DNA of 64,000 bases from Nocardia transvalensis NBRC 15921. Its GTDB lineage: Bacteria > Actinomycetota > Actinomycetes > Mycobacteriales > Mycobacteriaceae. Shown here one piece after another: positions 54,293 through 64,000 of the stretch. Numbering within the stretch: the first letter of the stretch is position 1; the number at the start of each line of letters is the position of its first letter. The notes below the pieces were generated by a model. It saw only the letters and a program-made list of their open reading frames with translations. It made no database searches and was not told the DNA's origin. The position numbers and the translations under genes were made by a program. The stretch is taken from positions 186,001-250,000 of the forward strand of contig NZ_BAGL01000055.1 of assembly GCF_000308875.1 (NCBI RefSeq), read 5' to 3'.

Positions 54293-55543
54293 CTACTGGG
54301 CGGTCTCGCCCAGATCCAGATCGTCCAGACCGACCAGATCGTGCCCCATGCGGTCCCGCTTGGTCCGCAGGTAGTGGAGATTCTCGGCGGTGGCGCGCAC
54401 CGGCATCGGCACCCGCTCGGTGATGCTCAGCCCGTAGCCGTCCAGACCCACCCGCTTGGCCGGGTTGTTGGTCAGCAGCCGCATCGACGTGATGCCCAGG
54501 TCGACCAGGATCTGCGCGCCGGTGCCGTAGTCGCGGGCGTCGGCGGGCAGGCCGAGTTCGATATTGGCGTCGACGGTGTCATGCCCGTTGTCCTGTAGCT
54601 GGTAGGCCTGCAGCTTGTGCATCAGCCCGATGCCGCGGCCCTCGTGCCCGCGCATGTAGAGCACCACGCCCCGGCCCTCGGCCGCCACCATCTCCATGGC
54701 CGCCTCCAGCTGCGGGCCGCAGTCGCAGCGCAGCGAGCCGAACACGTCGCCGGTCAGGCATTCCGAGTGCACGCGGACCAGGACGTCCTGGCCGTCGTCG
54801 ACGGCCAGATCGCCGCGGACCAGCGCGACGTGCTCGACCTCGTCGTAGATGCTCTTGTAGCCGACGGCCCGGAACTCGCCGAAGCGGGTCGGGATGCGCG
54901 CCTCGGCGATCCGCTCGACCTGCTTCTCGTGCTTGCGCCGCCAGGCGATCATGTCGGCGATGGAGATCAGCGCCAGTTCGTGTTCGTCGGCGAAGACCCG
55001 GAGCTCCTCGGTGCGGGCCATATCGCCCTCGTTCTTCTGGCTGACGATCTCGCAGATCACGCCCGCCGGGGCCAGCCCGGCCATGCGGGACAGATCCACC
55101 GCGGCCTCGGTGTGCCCGGGGCGGCGCAGCACGCCGCCTTCCTTGGCGCGCAACGGGACCACGTGCCCGGGCCGGGTGAAGTCCTCGGGCTTGGCGAACC
55201 GGTCGGCGAGCATGCGCATGGTGGTGGCGCGGTCGGAGGCGGAGATGCCGGTGCTGACGCCCTCGCGGGCGTCGACGGAGACGGTGTAGGCGGTGCCGTG
55301 CTTGTCCTGGTTGACCGCGTACATCGGCGGCAGGCCCAGCCGGTCGCAGTCGTCACCGGTCAGCGGCACACAGATGTAGCCGGAGGTGTAGCGGATCATG
55401 AAGGCGACCAGCTCGGGGGTGGCCTTCTCCGCGGCGAAGATGAGGTCGCCCTCGTTCTCGCGGCCCTCGTCGTCGATGACAACGACCGCCTTACCGGCGG
55501 CGATGTCGGCGACTGCGCGCTCGATGGTGTCGAACCTGGTCAC
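54293..55543 (-). CDS. ribBA: Bifunctional DHBP synthase / GTP cyclohydrolase II
   Basis: A 416-residue fusion making both riboflavin precursors. The N-terminal RibB half (about 1-205) has IDDEGRENEGDLIFAAEKATPE, DRATTMRMLAD and GHTEAAVDLSRMAGL. The C-terminal RibA half has VRVHSECLTGDVFGSLRCDCGPQLEAAMEMVA (the zinc-binding Cys cluster, about 258-270) and VLYMRGHEGRGIGLMHKLQAYQLQ. Corresponds to M. tuberculosis ribA2. Lies 76 nt after ribE. Confidence 0.96.
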   Translation of the reverse strand: MTRFDTIERAVADIAAGKAVVVIDDEGRENEGDLIFAAEKATPELVAFMIRYTSGYICVPLTGDDCDRLGLPPMYAVNQDKHGTAYTVSVDAREGVSTGISASDRATTMRMLADRFAKPEDFTRPGHVVPLRAKEGGVLRRPGHTEAAVDLSRMAGLAPAGVICEIVSQKNEGDMARTEELRVFADEHELALISIADMIAWRRKHEKQVERIAEARIPTRFGEFRAVGYKSIYDEVEHVALVRGDLAVDDGQDVLVRVHSECLTGDVFGSLRCDCGPQLEAAMEMVAAEGRGVVLYMRGHEGRGIGLMHKLQAYQLQDNGHDTVDANIELGLPADARDYGTGAQILVDLGITSMRLLTNNPAKRVGLDGYGLSITERVPMPVRATAENLHYLRTKRDRMGHDLVGLDDLDLGETAQ

Positions 55544-55619
55544 GTGTGCTGCGCTCCATCTCGTTAGGTGTCACTAACAATACTGCGTTGCATTGCCGCC
55601 GGTCTGTTGCGGCAGTCAC

Positions 55620-56228
55620 CTAACCGCGCTGCTGCAGCCGTTCCACGTACTTGGCGATGATGTCGACCTCGAGGTTGACGGTGGCGCCCACCGGTGCGGT
55701 GCCGAGGGTGGTGAGTTCGCGAGTGGTGGGGATGAGGGATACCTCGAACCAGTCGCCGGTGGCGGCGTCCCCGCCGAGCGACGACACCGTGAGGGAGATG
55801 CCGTCGACGGTGATCGAGCCCTTGTGCACGACGTACCGGGCCAGTTCGCCGGGCAGCGAGATGCGCACGACCTCCCAGTCGGTCTGCGGGTCGCGCGACA
55901 GGATGGCGCCGGTGCCGTCGACATGGCCCTGCACGATGTGACCGCCCAGGCGGCTGTCGACGGCGGCGGCGCGTTCCAAGTTGACCCGCGATCCCACGCC
56001 GAGGCCGTCGAGGCTGGATCGGGAGAGCGTCTCCCCCATGACATCGGTGGTGAACGAATCGCCATCGATGATGTCCACGACGGTCAGGCAGACCCCGTTC
56101 ACCGCGATCGAATCGCCGTGGCCGGCATCGGAGGTCACCAGCTTGCCGCGAATGGTCAGCCGGGCCGAGTCGGCGAGCCGCTCGGCCCCGACGATCTCGC
56201 CCAGTTCCTCGACGATGCCTGTGAACAT
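55620..56228 (-). CDS. ribE: Riboflavin synthase alpha chain
   Basis: Dismutates two lumazines to riboflavin. The 202-residue protein starts MFTGIVEELGEI and has two lumazine-binding repeats: SIAVNGVCLTVVDI (about 45) with NLERA, and SITVDGISLTVSSL (about 140). The ATG at 56228 gives the invariant MFTGI start; the frame is open another 168 nt, but that is non-homologous. Named ribC in mycobacteria. No FMN riboswitch was recognised upstream. Confidence 0.96.
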   Translation of the reverse strand: MFTGIVEELGEIVGAERLADSARLTIRGKLVTSDAGHGDSIAVNGVCLTVVDIIDGDSFTTDVMGETLSRSSLDGLGVGSRVNLERAAAVDSRLGGHIVQGHVDGTGAILSRDPQTDWEVVRISLPGELARYVVHKGSITVDGISLTVSSLGGDAATGDWFEVSLIPTTRELTTLGTAPVGATVNLEVDIIAKYVERLQQRG

Positions 56229-56665
56229 GCCCTGTACTCCTGTCGCCCGGTACCCGCTTGCGCCAACAGCCCGGACCGCCGGGGCTATTCCCGCGGGCGC
56301 GCTGCCGCGCCCCCAGCGTAACGACGGCCGGTCGTAGGCGGCACCCGGCCGTCTCCCGCGGCGGTACGAAGACTTCCGTCCGGAAAATTCGGACATCGAC
56401 GAACGGTCCGACCGAAAAGACGGGCGAATTCGGAAATACGTTCCTGTAATTCCGCGAATTCCGGCGAGCCGAATAATTTTCGCGGCGCGTCGCCCGATAT
56501 TTCAGGCTTGTCACCTACCCAACTCGGATTGGTACCCAGTCGGCGACGCACTTACACCGGGAGCTTGCGTTCCAACGAAATCGGAAGCAATATTGTTATG
56601 CAGTTGATCCCCGGTGTTCAACTTGCGACAGGCATGGACAACGACACCACAGATGGGGGTGCGGC
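56229..56665. other. ribE/hypothetical-gene divergent intergenic region (437 nt)
   Basis: The longest intergenic stretch here. The part 56380-56620 is clearly richer in A+T than the surroundings and carries repeated GGAA/TTCC and GAATTC motifs (for example 56424-56462) that could be regulator sites. It must hold the promoters of ribE and of the gene at 56666. No conserved FMN element (the AGGG...GGTG...GAGA pattern) or small gene could be supported. Confidence 0.4.
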
Positions 56666-57136
56666 GTGACCACGCTTCTCGATTCGACACTCGAAATTCG
56701 TTGCGTCCAGTACCGGTGCGAATTTCATCTGCCGGCTTCGATAGATCCCAGCTCACGTCACATCCTGCTCGAAATCGGCAAGCGCTACGGCGCCATCACC
56801 ATGCCGGCGGATCTCGGCGAGCGCGTCCAATCACAGCTGGCGCGCGACGATATCGACGGTCCGGTCGTCCACCACCCCCGCGCGCGGCGGTGGACCTTCA
56901 TCACCGGCCCCGCGCATCCGGGCTGCCTCACCACGTCGGTCTCCGCCGATCTGTTCCGGCTCTACGCCACCGTCGCCTGCACCGGCAGTCACGTGGTCCT
57001 GCCGTCGGCGGACGACGAGCGCACCGGATATCGGACCTGGGTGCAGGCGCCGGAAACCGCCGACGCGGTTCCCCCGCTGGAGGCCGTCATCGATGCCACG
57101 CGGGCGGTGCACAGGCGAAAAGTAGTGGCGCGCTGA
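56666..57136 (+). CDS. Hypothetical actinobacterial protein
   Basis: A 156-residue soluble protein starting at a GTG preceded by GGGGGTG. Blocks include ITMPADLGERVQSQLA, GPVVHHPRARRWTFITGPAHPGCLTTSVSADLFRLYATVACTGSHVVLPSADDERTGYRTWVQAPE, which has alternating strands and a conserved-looking 'ARRWTFITGP' core. This block is faintly like small actinobacterial proteins sharing an 'RWTFLTGP' segment with primase-polymerase-like sequences, but I cannot assign a family. It ends just before hairpin copy D. Confidence 0.6.
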   Translation: MTTLLDSTLEIRCVQYRCEFHLPASIDPSSRHILLEIGKRYGAITMPADLGERVQSQLARDDIDGPVVHHPRARRWTFITGPAHPGCLTTSVSADLFRLYATVACTGSHVVLPSADDERTGYRTWVQAPETADAVPPLEAVIDATRAVHRRKVVAR

Positions 57137-57236
57137 GGTTTCCGGCCAAAAGCGTGCCGGAAACACGAGTGCGAGGACTTCCCCCGCGCGCGAGGACTTC
57201 CTCCCGGGATCCCGGCACGCTTTTGGCCGGGACCTA
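57136..57236. terminator. Paired hairpin terminators, dispersed repeat family copy D
   Basis: Two inverted units: TTTCCGGC-CAAAAGCGT-GCCGGAAA at 57139-57163, and its complement (CCCGGCACGCTTTTGGCCGGG) at about 57211-57231, about 45 nt apart. Each can form its own 6- to 8-bp stem. They lie between the convergent hypothetical gene and rpe; the second unit ends next to the rpe stop codon. Confidence 0.7.
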
Positions 57237-57926
57237 GCTCTCGACCTCGATCACCTTCTGGCGAAGCTTCTCGACAGTAGCGCCCGGATCCTCGGTGCCG
57301 TAGACCGCCGAACCCGCGACGAAGCAGTCGATACCCGCCTCGGCGGCCTGCTCGATGGTGTCCATGTTGATGCCGCCATCGATCTCGACGACCAGGCGCA
57401 GCTCGCCGGAGTCGACCAGCCGCCGCACGGTGCGCGCCTTGTCCAGCACGTGCGAGATGAAGGACTGCCCGCCGAAACCGGGCTCGACGCTCATCACCAG
57501 CAGGGTGTCGAAGTGGCGCAGGATCTCCAGGTAGGGCTCGATAGGGGTGTTCGGCTTCACCGACAGCCCGGCCTTGGCGCCGGCCGCCCGGATGTCGCGG
57601 GCCACGGCGACCGGATCGTCGGTGGCCTCGGCGTGGAAGGTGACGTTGTAGGCGCCCGCCTCCGCGTACGGCGGCGCCCAGCGGCCCGGATCCTCGATCA
57701 TCAGGTGGCAGTCCACCGGGATGTCGGTGGTCTTCAGCAGGCTCTGCACCACCGGCAGGCCGAGGGTCAGGTTCGGCACGAAGTGGTTGTCCATGACGTC
57801 GACGTGCAACCAGTCCGCGCTCGCGACGGCCCGCGCCTCCTCCGCCAGATGCGCGAAATCCGCGGACAGGATGGAGGGTGCGATCATCGGCGACGGCCGG
57901 TGGAAGGGCTGGTTCGAGGTGGCCAC
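57234..57926 (-). CDS. rpe: Ribulose-phosphate 3-epimerase
   Basis: Interconverts ribulose 5-phosphate and xylulose 5-phosphate, supplying the transketolase encoded elsewhere in the window. The 230-residue TIM barrel has IAPSILSADFAHLAEE (residues 15-30), WLHVDVMDNHFVPNLTLG with metal-binding His/Asp, VDCHLMIEDPG, VMSVEPGFGGQSFI and VEIDGGIN. The GTG start has TACACT 7 nt upstream, a leaderless arrangement. Confidence 0.97.
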   Translation of the reverse strand: MATSNQPFHRPSPMIAPSILSADFAHLAEEARAVASADWLHVDVMDNHFVPNLTLGLPVVQSLLKTTDIPVDCHLMIEDPGRWAPPYAEAGAYNVTFHAEATDDPVAVARDIRAAGAKAGLSVKPNTPIEPYLEILRHFDTLLVMSVEPGFGGQSFISHVLDKARTVRRLVDSGELRLVVEIDGGINMDTIEQAAEAGIDCFVAGSAVYGTEDPGATVEKLRQKVIEVES

Positions 57927-57933
57927 AGCGCGA

Positions 57934-57939
57934 AGTGTA
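57934..57939 (-). promoter_or_regulatory. -10 box (TACACT on minus strand), leaderless start of rpe
   Basis: On the minus strand TACACT ends 7 nt before the rpe GTG at 57926. Confidence 0.5.
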
Positions 57940-57971
57940 ACCGCGGCGGTGTCTCGATCCAGGCACAGGGC

Positions 57972-58000
57972 GGATTACCCGCGAAAGACTTGGGTAGCCT
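57972..58000 (+). promoter_or_regulatory. SigF-type promoter (GGATT-N15-GGGTAGCCT)
   Basis: GGATT (57972-57976) and GGGTA (57992-57996) with a 15-nt spacer resemble the SigF consensus GGTTT-N15-17-GGGTAT, directly before the rsbW-sigF pair. The TAGCCT end of the -10 lies 7 nt before the GTG at 58008, so the transcript would be leaderless. Autoregulation by SigF is known for the mycobacterial rsbW-sigF operon. Confidence 0.55.
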
Positions 58001-58007
58001 TTGCAGG

Positions 58008-58430
58008 GTGATCAATATTTCGGCGGAACAGGGCCTGCGCAGCACCCCCGTGGAGATCGGCGTCGCCGCAACCGTGTCACAGTTGCCGATCGTGCGTGGG
58101 CTTGCCGAAACGCTGGTCCTGCTCAGCGATTTCACCCTGGACGAGGTGGCCGATATCCGGCTGGCGGTCGACGAGGCCTGCTCGACGCTCATCGCCGTCG
58201 CCGCGCCCGGCACCACCCTGCGCTGCCGGTTCACCGTCGGCGACGACGATCTGCTGGTCCGCGTCACCGGCATCGCCGGCGTCGAGGGTCTGCCCGATCA
58301 GCGCAGCTTCGGCTGGCACGTGCTGCGCACGCTCACCGACGAGGTGACCACGACCCAGGAGCCCTTCGATCGGGCGGCGCCCGGATTCCCGACCATCGTG
58401 GAGTTCCGGCGGGCCCGGGGGAAGGCGTAG
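58008..58430 (+). CDS. rsbW: Anti-sigma factor (RsbW/UsfX-like HATPase)
   Basis: A 140-residue GHKL-type kinase domain. TVSQLPIVRGLAETLVLLSDFTLDEVADIRLAVDEACSTLIAVA has the N-box with Asp/Glu-Ala at about residues 61-65, and the G-rich end is replaced by GVEGLPDQRSFGWHVLRTLTDEV, as in UsfX/RsbW. It binds and inactivates the sigma factor made by the next gene; its release would depend on anti-anti-sigma proteins encoded elsewhere. Its stop shares one base with the sigF GTG. Confidence 0.88.
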   Translation: MINISAEQGLRSTPVEIGVAATVSQLPIVRGLAETLVLLSDFTLDEVADIRLAVDEACSTLIAVAAPGTTLRCRFTVGDDDLLVRVTGIAGVEGLPDQRSFGWHVLRTLTDEVTTTQEPFDRAAPGFPTIVEFRRARGKA

Positions 58431-59403
58431 TGGCTGACGAGGACACCGTGTTCGAGTCGGGCGACACCGTCGACCCCAAAGACGCAGAGACCAGGGGAAA
58501 CACGGCCGACGGCACGGCGGGCGACACTCGCGGCGACGGCACGGCGGGCGACGGCCGCGACGGCGATGCGGCGGCGGCGAGTTCCGGTGACACCGACGCC
58601 GACGAGGAGAACACGGACGACGCCGACGAGGTCGAGGAAGTCACCCAGTCGGTCACCGGATACGACGACGTCACAACGCTTTTCGAGGAGCTGTCGCGGA
58701 CCGCGGAGGACTCCGCCCGGCGCGCCGAGTTACGGGAACGGCTGATCAGCCGCTGCATCCCGCTGGCGGACCACATCGCTCGCAAGTTCAGCGGGCGCGG
58801 CGAACCCTTCGACGACCTGACCCAGGTCGCGCGGGTGGGCCTGGTGCACGCGGTGGACCGGTTCGACATCACGCGCGGATCGAACTTCCTGTCCTTCGCG
58901 GTGCCCACGATCATGGGCGAGGTGCGGCGCTACTTCCGCGACAACACCTGGGCGATGCGGGTTCCGCGCCGCGTCAAGGAGACTCACCTGCGTATCGGCG
59001 CCGCGATCGATACGCTGTCGCAGTCGCTGGGCCGCTCCCCCACCGTCAAGGAGATCGCGGGCGAGCTCGAGATCAACCCGGACGAGGTGACGCAGGCGGT
59101 CATCGCGGGCAACGCCTATCAGCCCAGCTCCATCGACGCGGTCTCGGTCGGCCGCGATACGGAGGCGTCGCTGCTCGACACCCTCGGCGAGGAGGAGTCC
59201 CAGTTCGACCGGGTCGAGGAGTACGTGGCGATCCGGCCGTTGCTGGCCGGGCTGCCCGAGCGCGAGCGGCGGATCCTGACCATGCGGTTCTTCGAATCCA
59301 TGACCCAGACCCAGATCGCCCAGCGCATGGGCATCTCGCAGATGCACGTCTCGCGCATACTCGCCAAAACCCTTGCCCGCCTGCGGGAGCAGTCGGCGCG
59401 GGA

Positions 59404-59407
<4 letters not shown>
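58430..59407 (+). CDS. sigF: Alternative sigma factor SigF (sigma B/F/G type)
   Basis: A 325-residue sigma factor. A long acidic, low-complexity N-terminal extension (about residues 1-70, Asp/Gly/Thr/Ala) precedes region 2 (SRCIPLADHIARKFSGRGEPFDDLTQVARVGLVHAVDRFDITRGSNFLSFAVPTIMGEVRRYFRDNTWAMRVPRRVKE), region 3 (LGRSPTVKEIAGELEINPDEV) and region 4 (LPERERRILTMRFFESMTQTQIAQRMGISQMHVSRILAKTLARLR). The GTG at 58430 has GGGGGAAGG upstream. The acidic extension is longer than in mycobacterial SigF. Overlaps nadE by 4 nt. Confidence 0.92.
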
Positions 59408-61479
<2,072 letters not shown>

Positions 61480-61503
61480 CATCACCCCACCTAGCGTGAA
61501 CTC

Positions 61504-61575
61504 TTTTTCCGGCATGCTTTTGGCCGGAATCCGCAATGTGCGCGGGGGTTTCCGGCCAAAAGCATGCCGGAAACA
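61504..61575. terminator. Hairpin terminator, dispersed repeat family copy E
   Basis: Inverted units at about 61504-61531 (TTTTTCCGGCATGCTTTTGG...) and 61548-61575 (...CCAAAAGCATGCCGGAAAC), separated by 16 nt. The loop variant has CATGC instead of CACGC in both arms, a compensatory pair of changes. It lies between convergent nadE and the M1 peptidase gene. Confidence 0.75.
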
Positions 61576-61597
61576 AGAGGAGGGGTGGCGTTGCGTG

Positions 61598-62947
61598 CTA
61601 CCCCGCTGCCCCACTTTGCGGGGGCAAGTGTGGCAATGCCCGGTCGTAGAGCCAGGATTCCCACAGCGGGCGCAGCGACGCCGTGCTGTAATGCCCGGCC
61701 AGGTCGGCGAATTCCTCGCTGTCGACGGTGCCGTGGCGGTAGCGGGCGGTCCATTCGTGCAGGAGGCCGAAGAATTTGGCGTCGCCGAGGTGGAGGCGGA
61801 GGGTGTGCAGGGTGAGGGCGCCGCGTTTGTAGACGCGGTCGTCGAACATGAGGGTCGGGCCGGGATCGCCGACCACGATGTCCTGGGGGCAGCGGGACAG
61901 ATTGTGCCGGGCCGCACGGGCCATCTGATCGGCGCTCGGGCCGCCCGACGCCTCCGCCCAGATCCACTCGGCGTAGCAGGCGAATCCCTCGTGTAGCCAG
62001 ATGTCGCGCCACTGCCCGACGGTGAGGCTGTTGCCGAACCACTGGTGCGCCAGCTCGTGCGCGATCAGCCGCTCCGATCCGCGCCGCCCGTCGCAGTGGT
62101 TGGCGCCGAAGATCGAGATCCCCTGCGCCTCGATGGGAATCTCGAGGTCGTCGTCGGTCACCACCACCGAGTAGCCCGGAAAAGGGTAGGGCCCGAACCG
62201 TTCCTGGAATTCCGCCATCATGGCGGGCTGCCGGGCGAAGTCGTGATCGAACGCGGCCCGCAGGCGCGGCGGCACCAGTGCGTGCATCGGCACCTGCGCA
62301 TCGTGCGCGGAGCCGATGCGGTACCGGCGGTAGAGGCCGATCTGGATGGTCGCCAGATAGCTCGCCATCGGCTCGGACTGCTCGTAAACCCAGGTGGTCT
62401 GGCTCGCCTTGGTCTGCTTGCGTGCCAGCACCCCGTTGGCGACGGCGTAGTACGGCGAGTCGGTGGTGATCGAGATCCGGTAGCTGGCCTTGGAACTCGG
62501 GTGGTCGTCGCAGGGGAACCAGGAGGCCGCGCCGTTGGGCTGGCTGGCCACCAGCGCGCCGTCGCTCAGTTCCTCCCAGCCGACCTCGCCCCACGGGCCC
62601 CGCACCGGGCGCGGCGTCCCGGCGTACTGGACGGCGACAGTGAGCATGCCGCCCGCGGGAATCTTCTGCGCCGGTGTGACGGTCAGTTTCCCGCGCTGGT
62701 GGGAGTACTTGGCGGCCTTCGCGCCGTTGACGAAAACCTTGCTGACACTGAGCGATTGGGACATGTCCAGGGCGAAGCGGGGCCGCGCGGCGGTGGCCAC
62801 CGCCGTGATGTCGGCCCGCCCCGACAGCCGATTGCTCGCCACCTTGTAGACCAGGTCCAACTCGTACCGCGAGACCCGATACCCGCGATTGCCGTTCTGC
62901 GGCAGGTATTCGTCGATCGGTACCTCGTAGAACTTGCCCGACATCAC
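61598..62947 (-). CDS. M1-family metallopeptidase (aminopeptidase N-like, short form)
   Basis: A 449-residue gluzincin. The zinc site HELAHQWFGNSLTVGQWRDIWLHEGFACYAEW (HExxH-18-E, about residue 295), the exopeptidase motif replaced by IEAQGISIFG (about 270; GxMEN is not intact), and the N-terminal beta saddle (YRVSRYELDLVYKVASNRLSGRADITAVAT) are present. The C-terminal ERAP1-like domain is absent. The start overlaps the upstream gene by 4 nt (GTGA). Lack of the canonical GAMEN sequence suggests altered specificity. Confidence 0.88.
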   Translation of the reverse strand: MMSGKFYEVPIDEYLPQNGNRGYRVSRYELDLVYKVASNRLSGRADITAVATAARPRFALDMSQSLSVSKVFVNGAKAAKYSHQRGKLTVTPAQKIPAGGMLTVAVQYAGTPRPVRGPWGEVGWEELSDGALVASQPNGAASWFPCDDHPSSKASYRISITTDSPYYAVANGVLARKQTKASQTTWVYEQSEPMASYLATIQIGLYRRYRIGSAHDAQVPMHALVPPRLRAAFDHDFARQPAMMAEFQERFGPYPFPGYSVVVTDDDLEIPIEAQGISIFGANHCDGRRGSERLIAHELAHQWFGNSLTVGQWRDIWLHEGFACYAEWIWAEASGGPSADQMARAARHNLSRCPQDIVVGDPGPTLMFDDRVYKRGALTLHTLRLHLGDAKFFGLLHEWTARYRHGTVDSEEFADLAGHYSTASLRPLWESWLYDRALPHLPPQSGAAG

Positions 62948-64000
62948 GGCGTGCCTTCCCTCGACCGCTCCTGCCAGGGTGCGATCGGGTTGCCCTGCCA
63001 GCGGGTCGAGGCGGGTACGGAATCTCCGCGCATCACCAGCGAGGCGGGGCCGACCGTGGCGCCCGCGCCGATCCGCGCCGCGGGCAGGGCGACGCAGTGC
63101 GGGCCGAGGGTGGCGCCCGCCTCCAGGGTCACGGTGTCCATGGACATGATCCGATCATGGAACAGATGTGTCTGCACGACACATCCGCGTTCCACCGTCG
63201 CCCCGTCGCCCAGCGTGACCAGATCGGCCTCGGGCAGCCAGTACGACTCGCACCACACCCCGCGGCCGATCCGCGCGCCGAGACCGCGCAGCCAGACGTT
63301 CATGACCGCGGTACCGGTGGCGGCGCGCGCGAACCACGGCGCGGCCACGGTCTCCACGAACGCGTCGGACACCTCGTTGCGCCACACGAACGAACTCCAC
63401 AGCGGATGTTCGACCTTCTCGATCCGGCCGACCACCAGCCACTTCGCCGCCACCGCGCACGCACCGGCGAAGGCGCCCGCGGCGAGCAGCACGAGACCGG
63501 ACAGCAGTGCCGCGAACCAGTATCCGGGCCCCTGCGCCAGCGCGGCGAGCCCGAACAGCACGGCCAGGCCGACGCCGAAGGTCACCATCACCGGAATCAG
63601 CCGGCAGGTCTCGACGAGGCCGCGGGCCGCCTTGAGCCGCAGCGGCGGATCGAAGGTCCGCGCGGTATCGGAGTCACCGGCCTTGCGGCGCAACCGGACC
63701 GGCGGGCTGCCCAGCCACGACGATCCCGCCTTGGCCTTCTCCGGAGCGGCCGACAGCACCGCCACCAGGCCGTTCTTCGGGACGCGGCGGCCGGGCGCGG
63801 TCATTCCGGAGTTGCCCAGGAAGGCGCGCTTGCCGACCTTCGCCTCGCCGATCCGCAACCAGCCGCCGCCGAGTTCGTACCCGGCGACCATGGTGTCGTC
63901 GGCCAGAAATGCGCCGTCGGCGACGGTGGTGAATTTCGGCAGCAGCAGGACGGTCGACGCCTCGACGCCCTTGCCGACGGTCGCGCCCAGCAGGCGCAGC
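62944..64000 (-). CDS. C-terminal part of a Pls/PosA-family protein (NRPS-like terminal domain; 5' part beyond window)
   Basis: The minus-strand frame is open to the window edge, so at least 351 residues of the C-terminus are visible. It shows left-handed beta-helix segments (LGATVGKGVEAS, GEAKVGKRAFLGNSGM, and later ARIGRGVWCESYWLPEADLVTLGDGATVERGCVVQTHLF and VTLEAGATLGPHCVALPAARIGAGATVGPASLVMRGD) separated by about three to four transmembrane helices (FGVGLAVLFGLAALAQ, YWFAALLSGLVLLAAGAFAGA). This alternation of acyltransferase-like hexapeptide repeats and membrane helices is typical of Pls/PosA polycation synthetases and their relatives. An adenylation domain would be expected upstream. 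Confidence 0.8.
   Translation of the reverse strand, partial: LRLLGATVGKGVEASTVLLLPKFTTVADGAFLADDTMVAGYELGGGWLRIGEAKVGKRAFLGNSGMTAPGRRVPKNGLVAVLSAAPEKAKAGSSWLGSPPVRLRRKAGDSDTARTFDPPLRLKAARGLVETCRLIPVMVTFGVGLAVLFGLAALAQGPGYWFAALLSGLVLLAAGAFAGACAVAAKWLVVGRIEKVEHPLWSSFVWRNEVSDAFVETVAAPWFARAATGTAVMNVWLRGLGARIGRGVWCESYWLPEADLVTLGDGATVERGCVVQTHLFHDRIMSMDTVTLEAGATLGPHCVALPAARIGAGATVGPASLVMRGDSVPASTRWQGNPIAPWQERSREGTP

Noticed and set aside
56229..56560. FMN riboswitch upstream of ribE
   Set aside because: Read on the minus strand, I could not find the conserved FMN element blocks; the region is GC-rich near ribE and simply AT-rich further out.

Overview
The window is high-GC actinobacterial DNA. 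Its conserved genes run in the same order, inverted, as the Mycobacterium tuberculosis block from rpe/rib/uvrC/whiA through gap-pgk-tpi and secG to opcA-zwf-tal-tkt-ctaB. The extra genes (Pls/PosA-like protein beside an M1 peptidase, SAV2177-type methyltransferase, rsbW-sigF-nadE) and the overall style suggest Nocardia or a close relative. The genus is an inference; the synteny with Mycobacteriales is what I rely on.

Layout. 1-549: 3' end of a proline-rich protein. 767-8639: heme O synthase ctaB facing the pentose-phosphate operon tkt-tal-zwf-opcA-pgl. 8668-15881: accessory redox, hydrolase, regulator and efflux genes, including a PadR regulator followed by a siderophore-interacting ferric reductase. 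15868-16101: secG. 16154-28219: a 12-kb accessory insert between secG and tpiA. 28368-31424: gap-pgk-tpiA. 31779-37553: DUF427 gene, then rapZ-yvcK-whiA and uvrC. 37613-53217: a second accessory block (sigma factor, transporters, LysR, peptidase, YcaQ-like protein, FAD dehydrogenase, HAD, ABC ATPase, amino-acid permease, ggt). 53284-56228: riboflavin genes ribE-ribBA-ribH plus a PH-domain protein. 56666-57926: hypothetical gene and rpe. 58008-61479: rsbW-like-sigF-nadE. 61598-64000: M1 aminopeptidase and the 3' end of a Pls/PosA-like gene.

The most interesting system lies at 17837-22840. A perfect 7-1-7 palindrome (TGACAATGATTGTCA), which fits actinobacterial Zur boxes, overlaps the -35 and spacer of a strong promoter. 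That promoter drives a tightly overlapping operon: an ornithine-cyclodeaminase/SbnB-like dehydrogenase, a group IV PLP decarboxylase, an SbnA/cysteine-synthase-like enzyme and a MATE exporter. These three enzyme types without any NIS synthetase are what is needed to build an ethylenediamine-disuccinate (EDDS)-type aminopolycarboxylate zincophore. The promoter also appears to start directly on a 41-codon leaderless small ORF that precedes the first enzyme.

Two genome-style features recur. Many genes have a TANNNT -10 box 6-8 nt before the start codon, which implies leaderless mRNAs. A dispersed hairpin family (unit CCGGC-ACGCTTTTG-GCCGG or its complement) sits at five gene ends and probably acts as a bidirectional terminator. 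No tRNA, rRNA, CRISPR array, integrase or transposase was seen.
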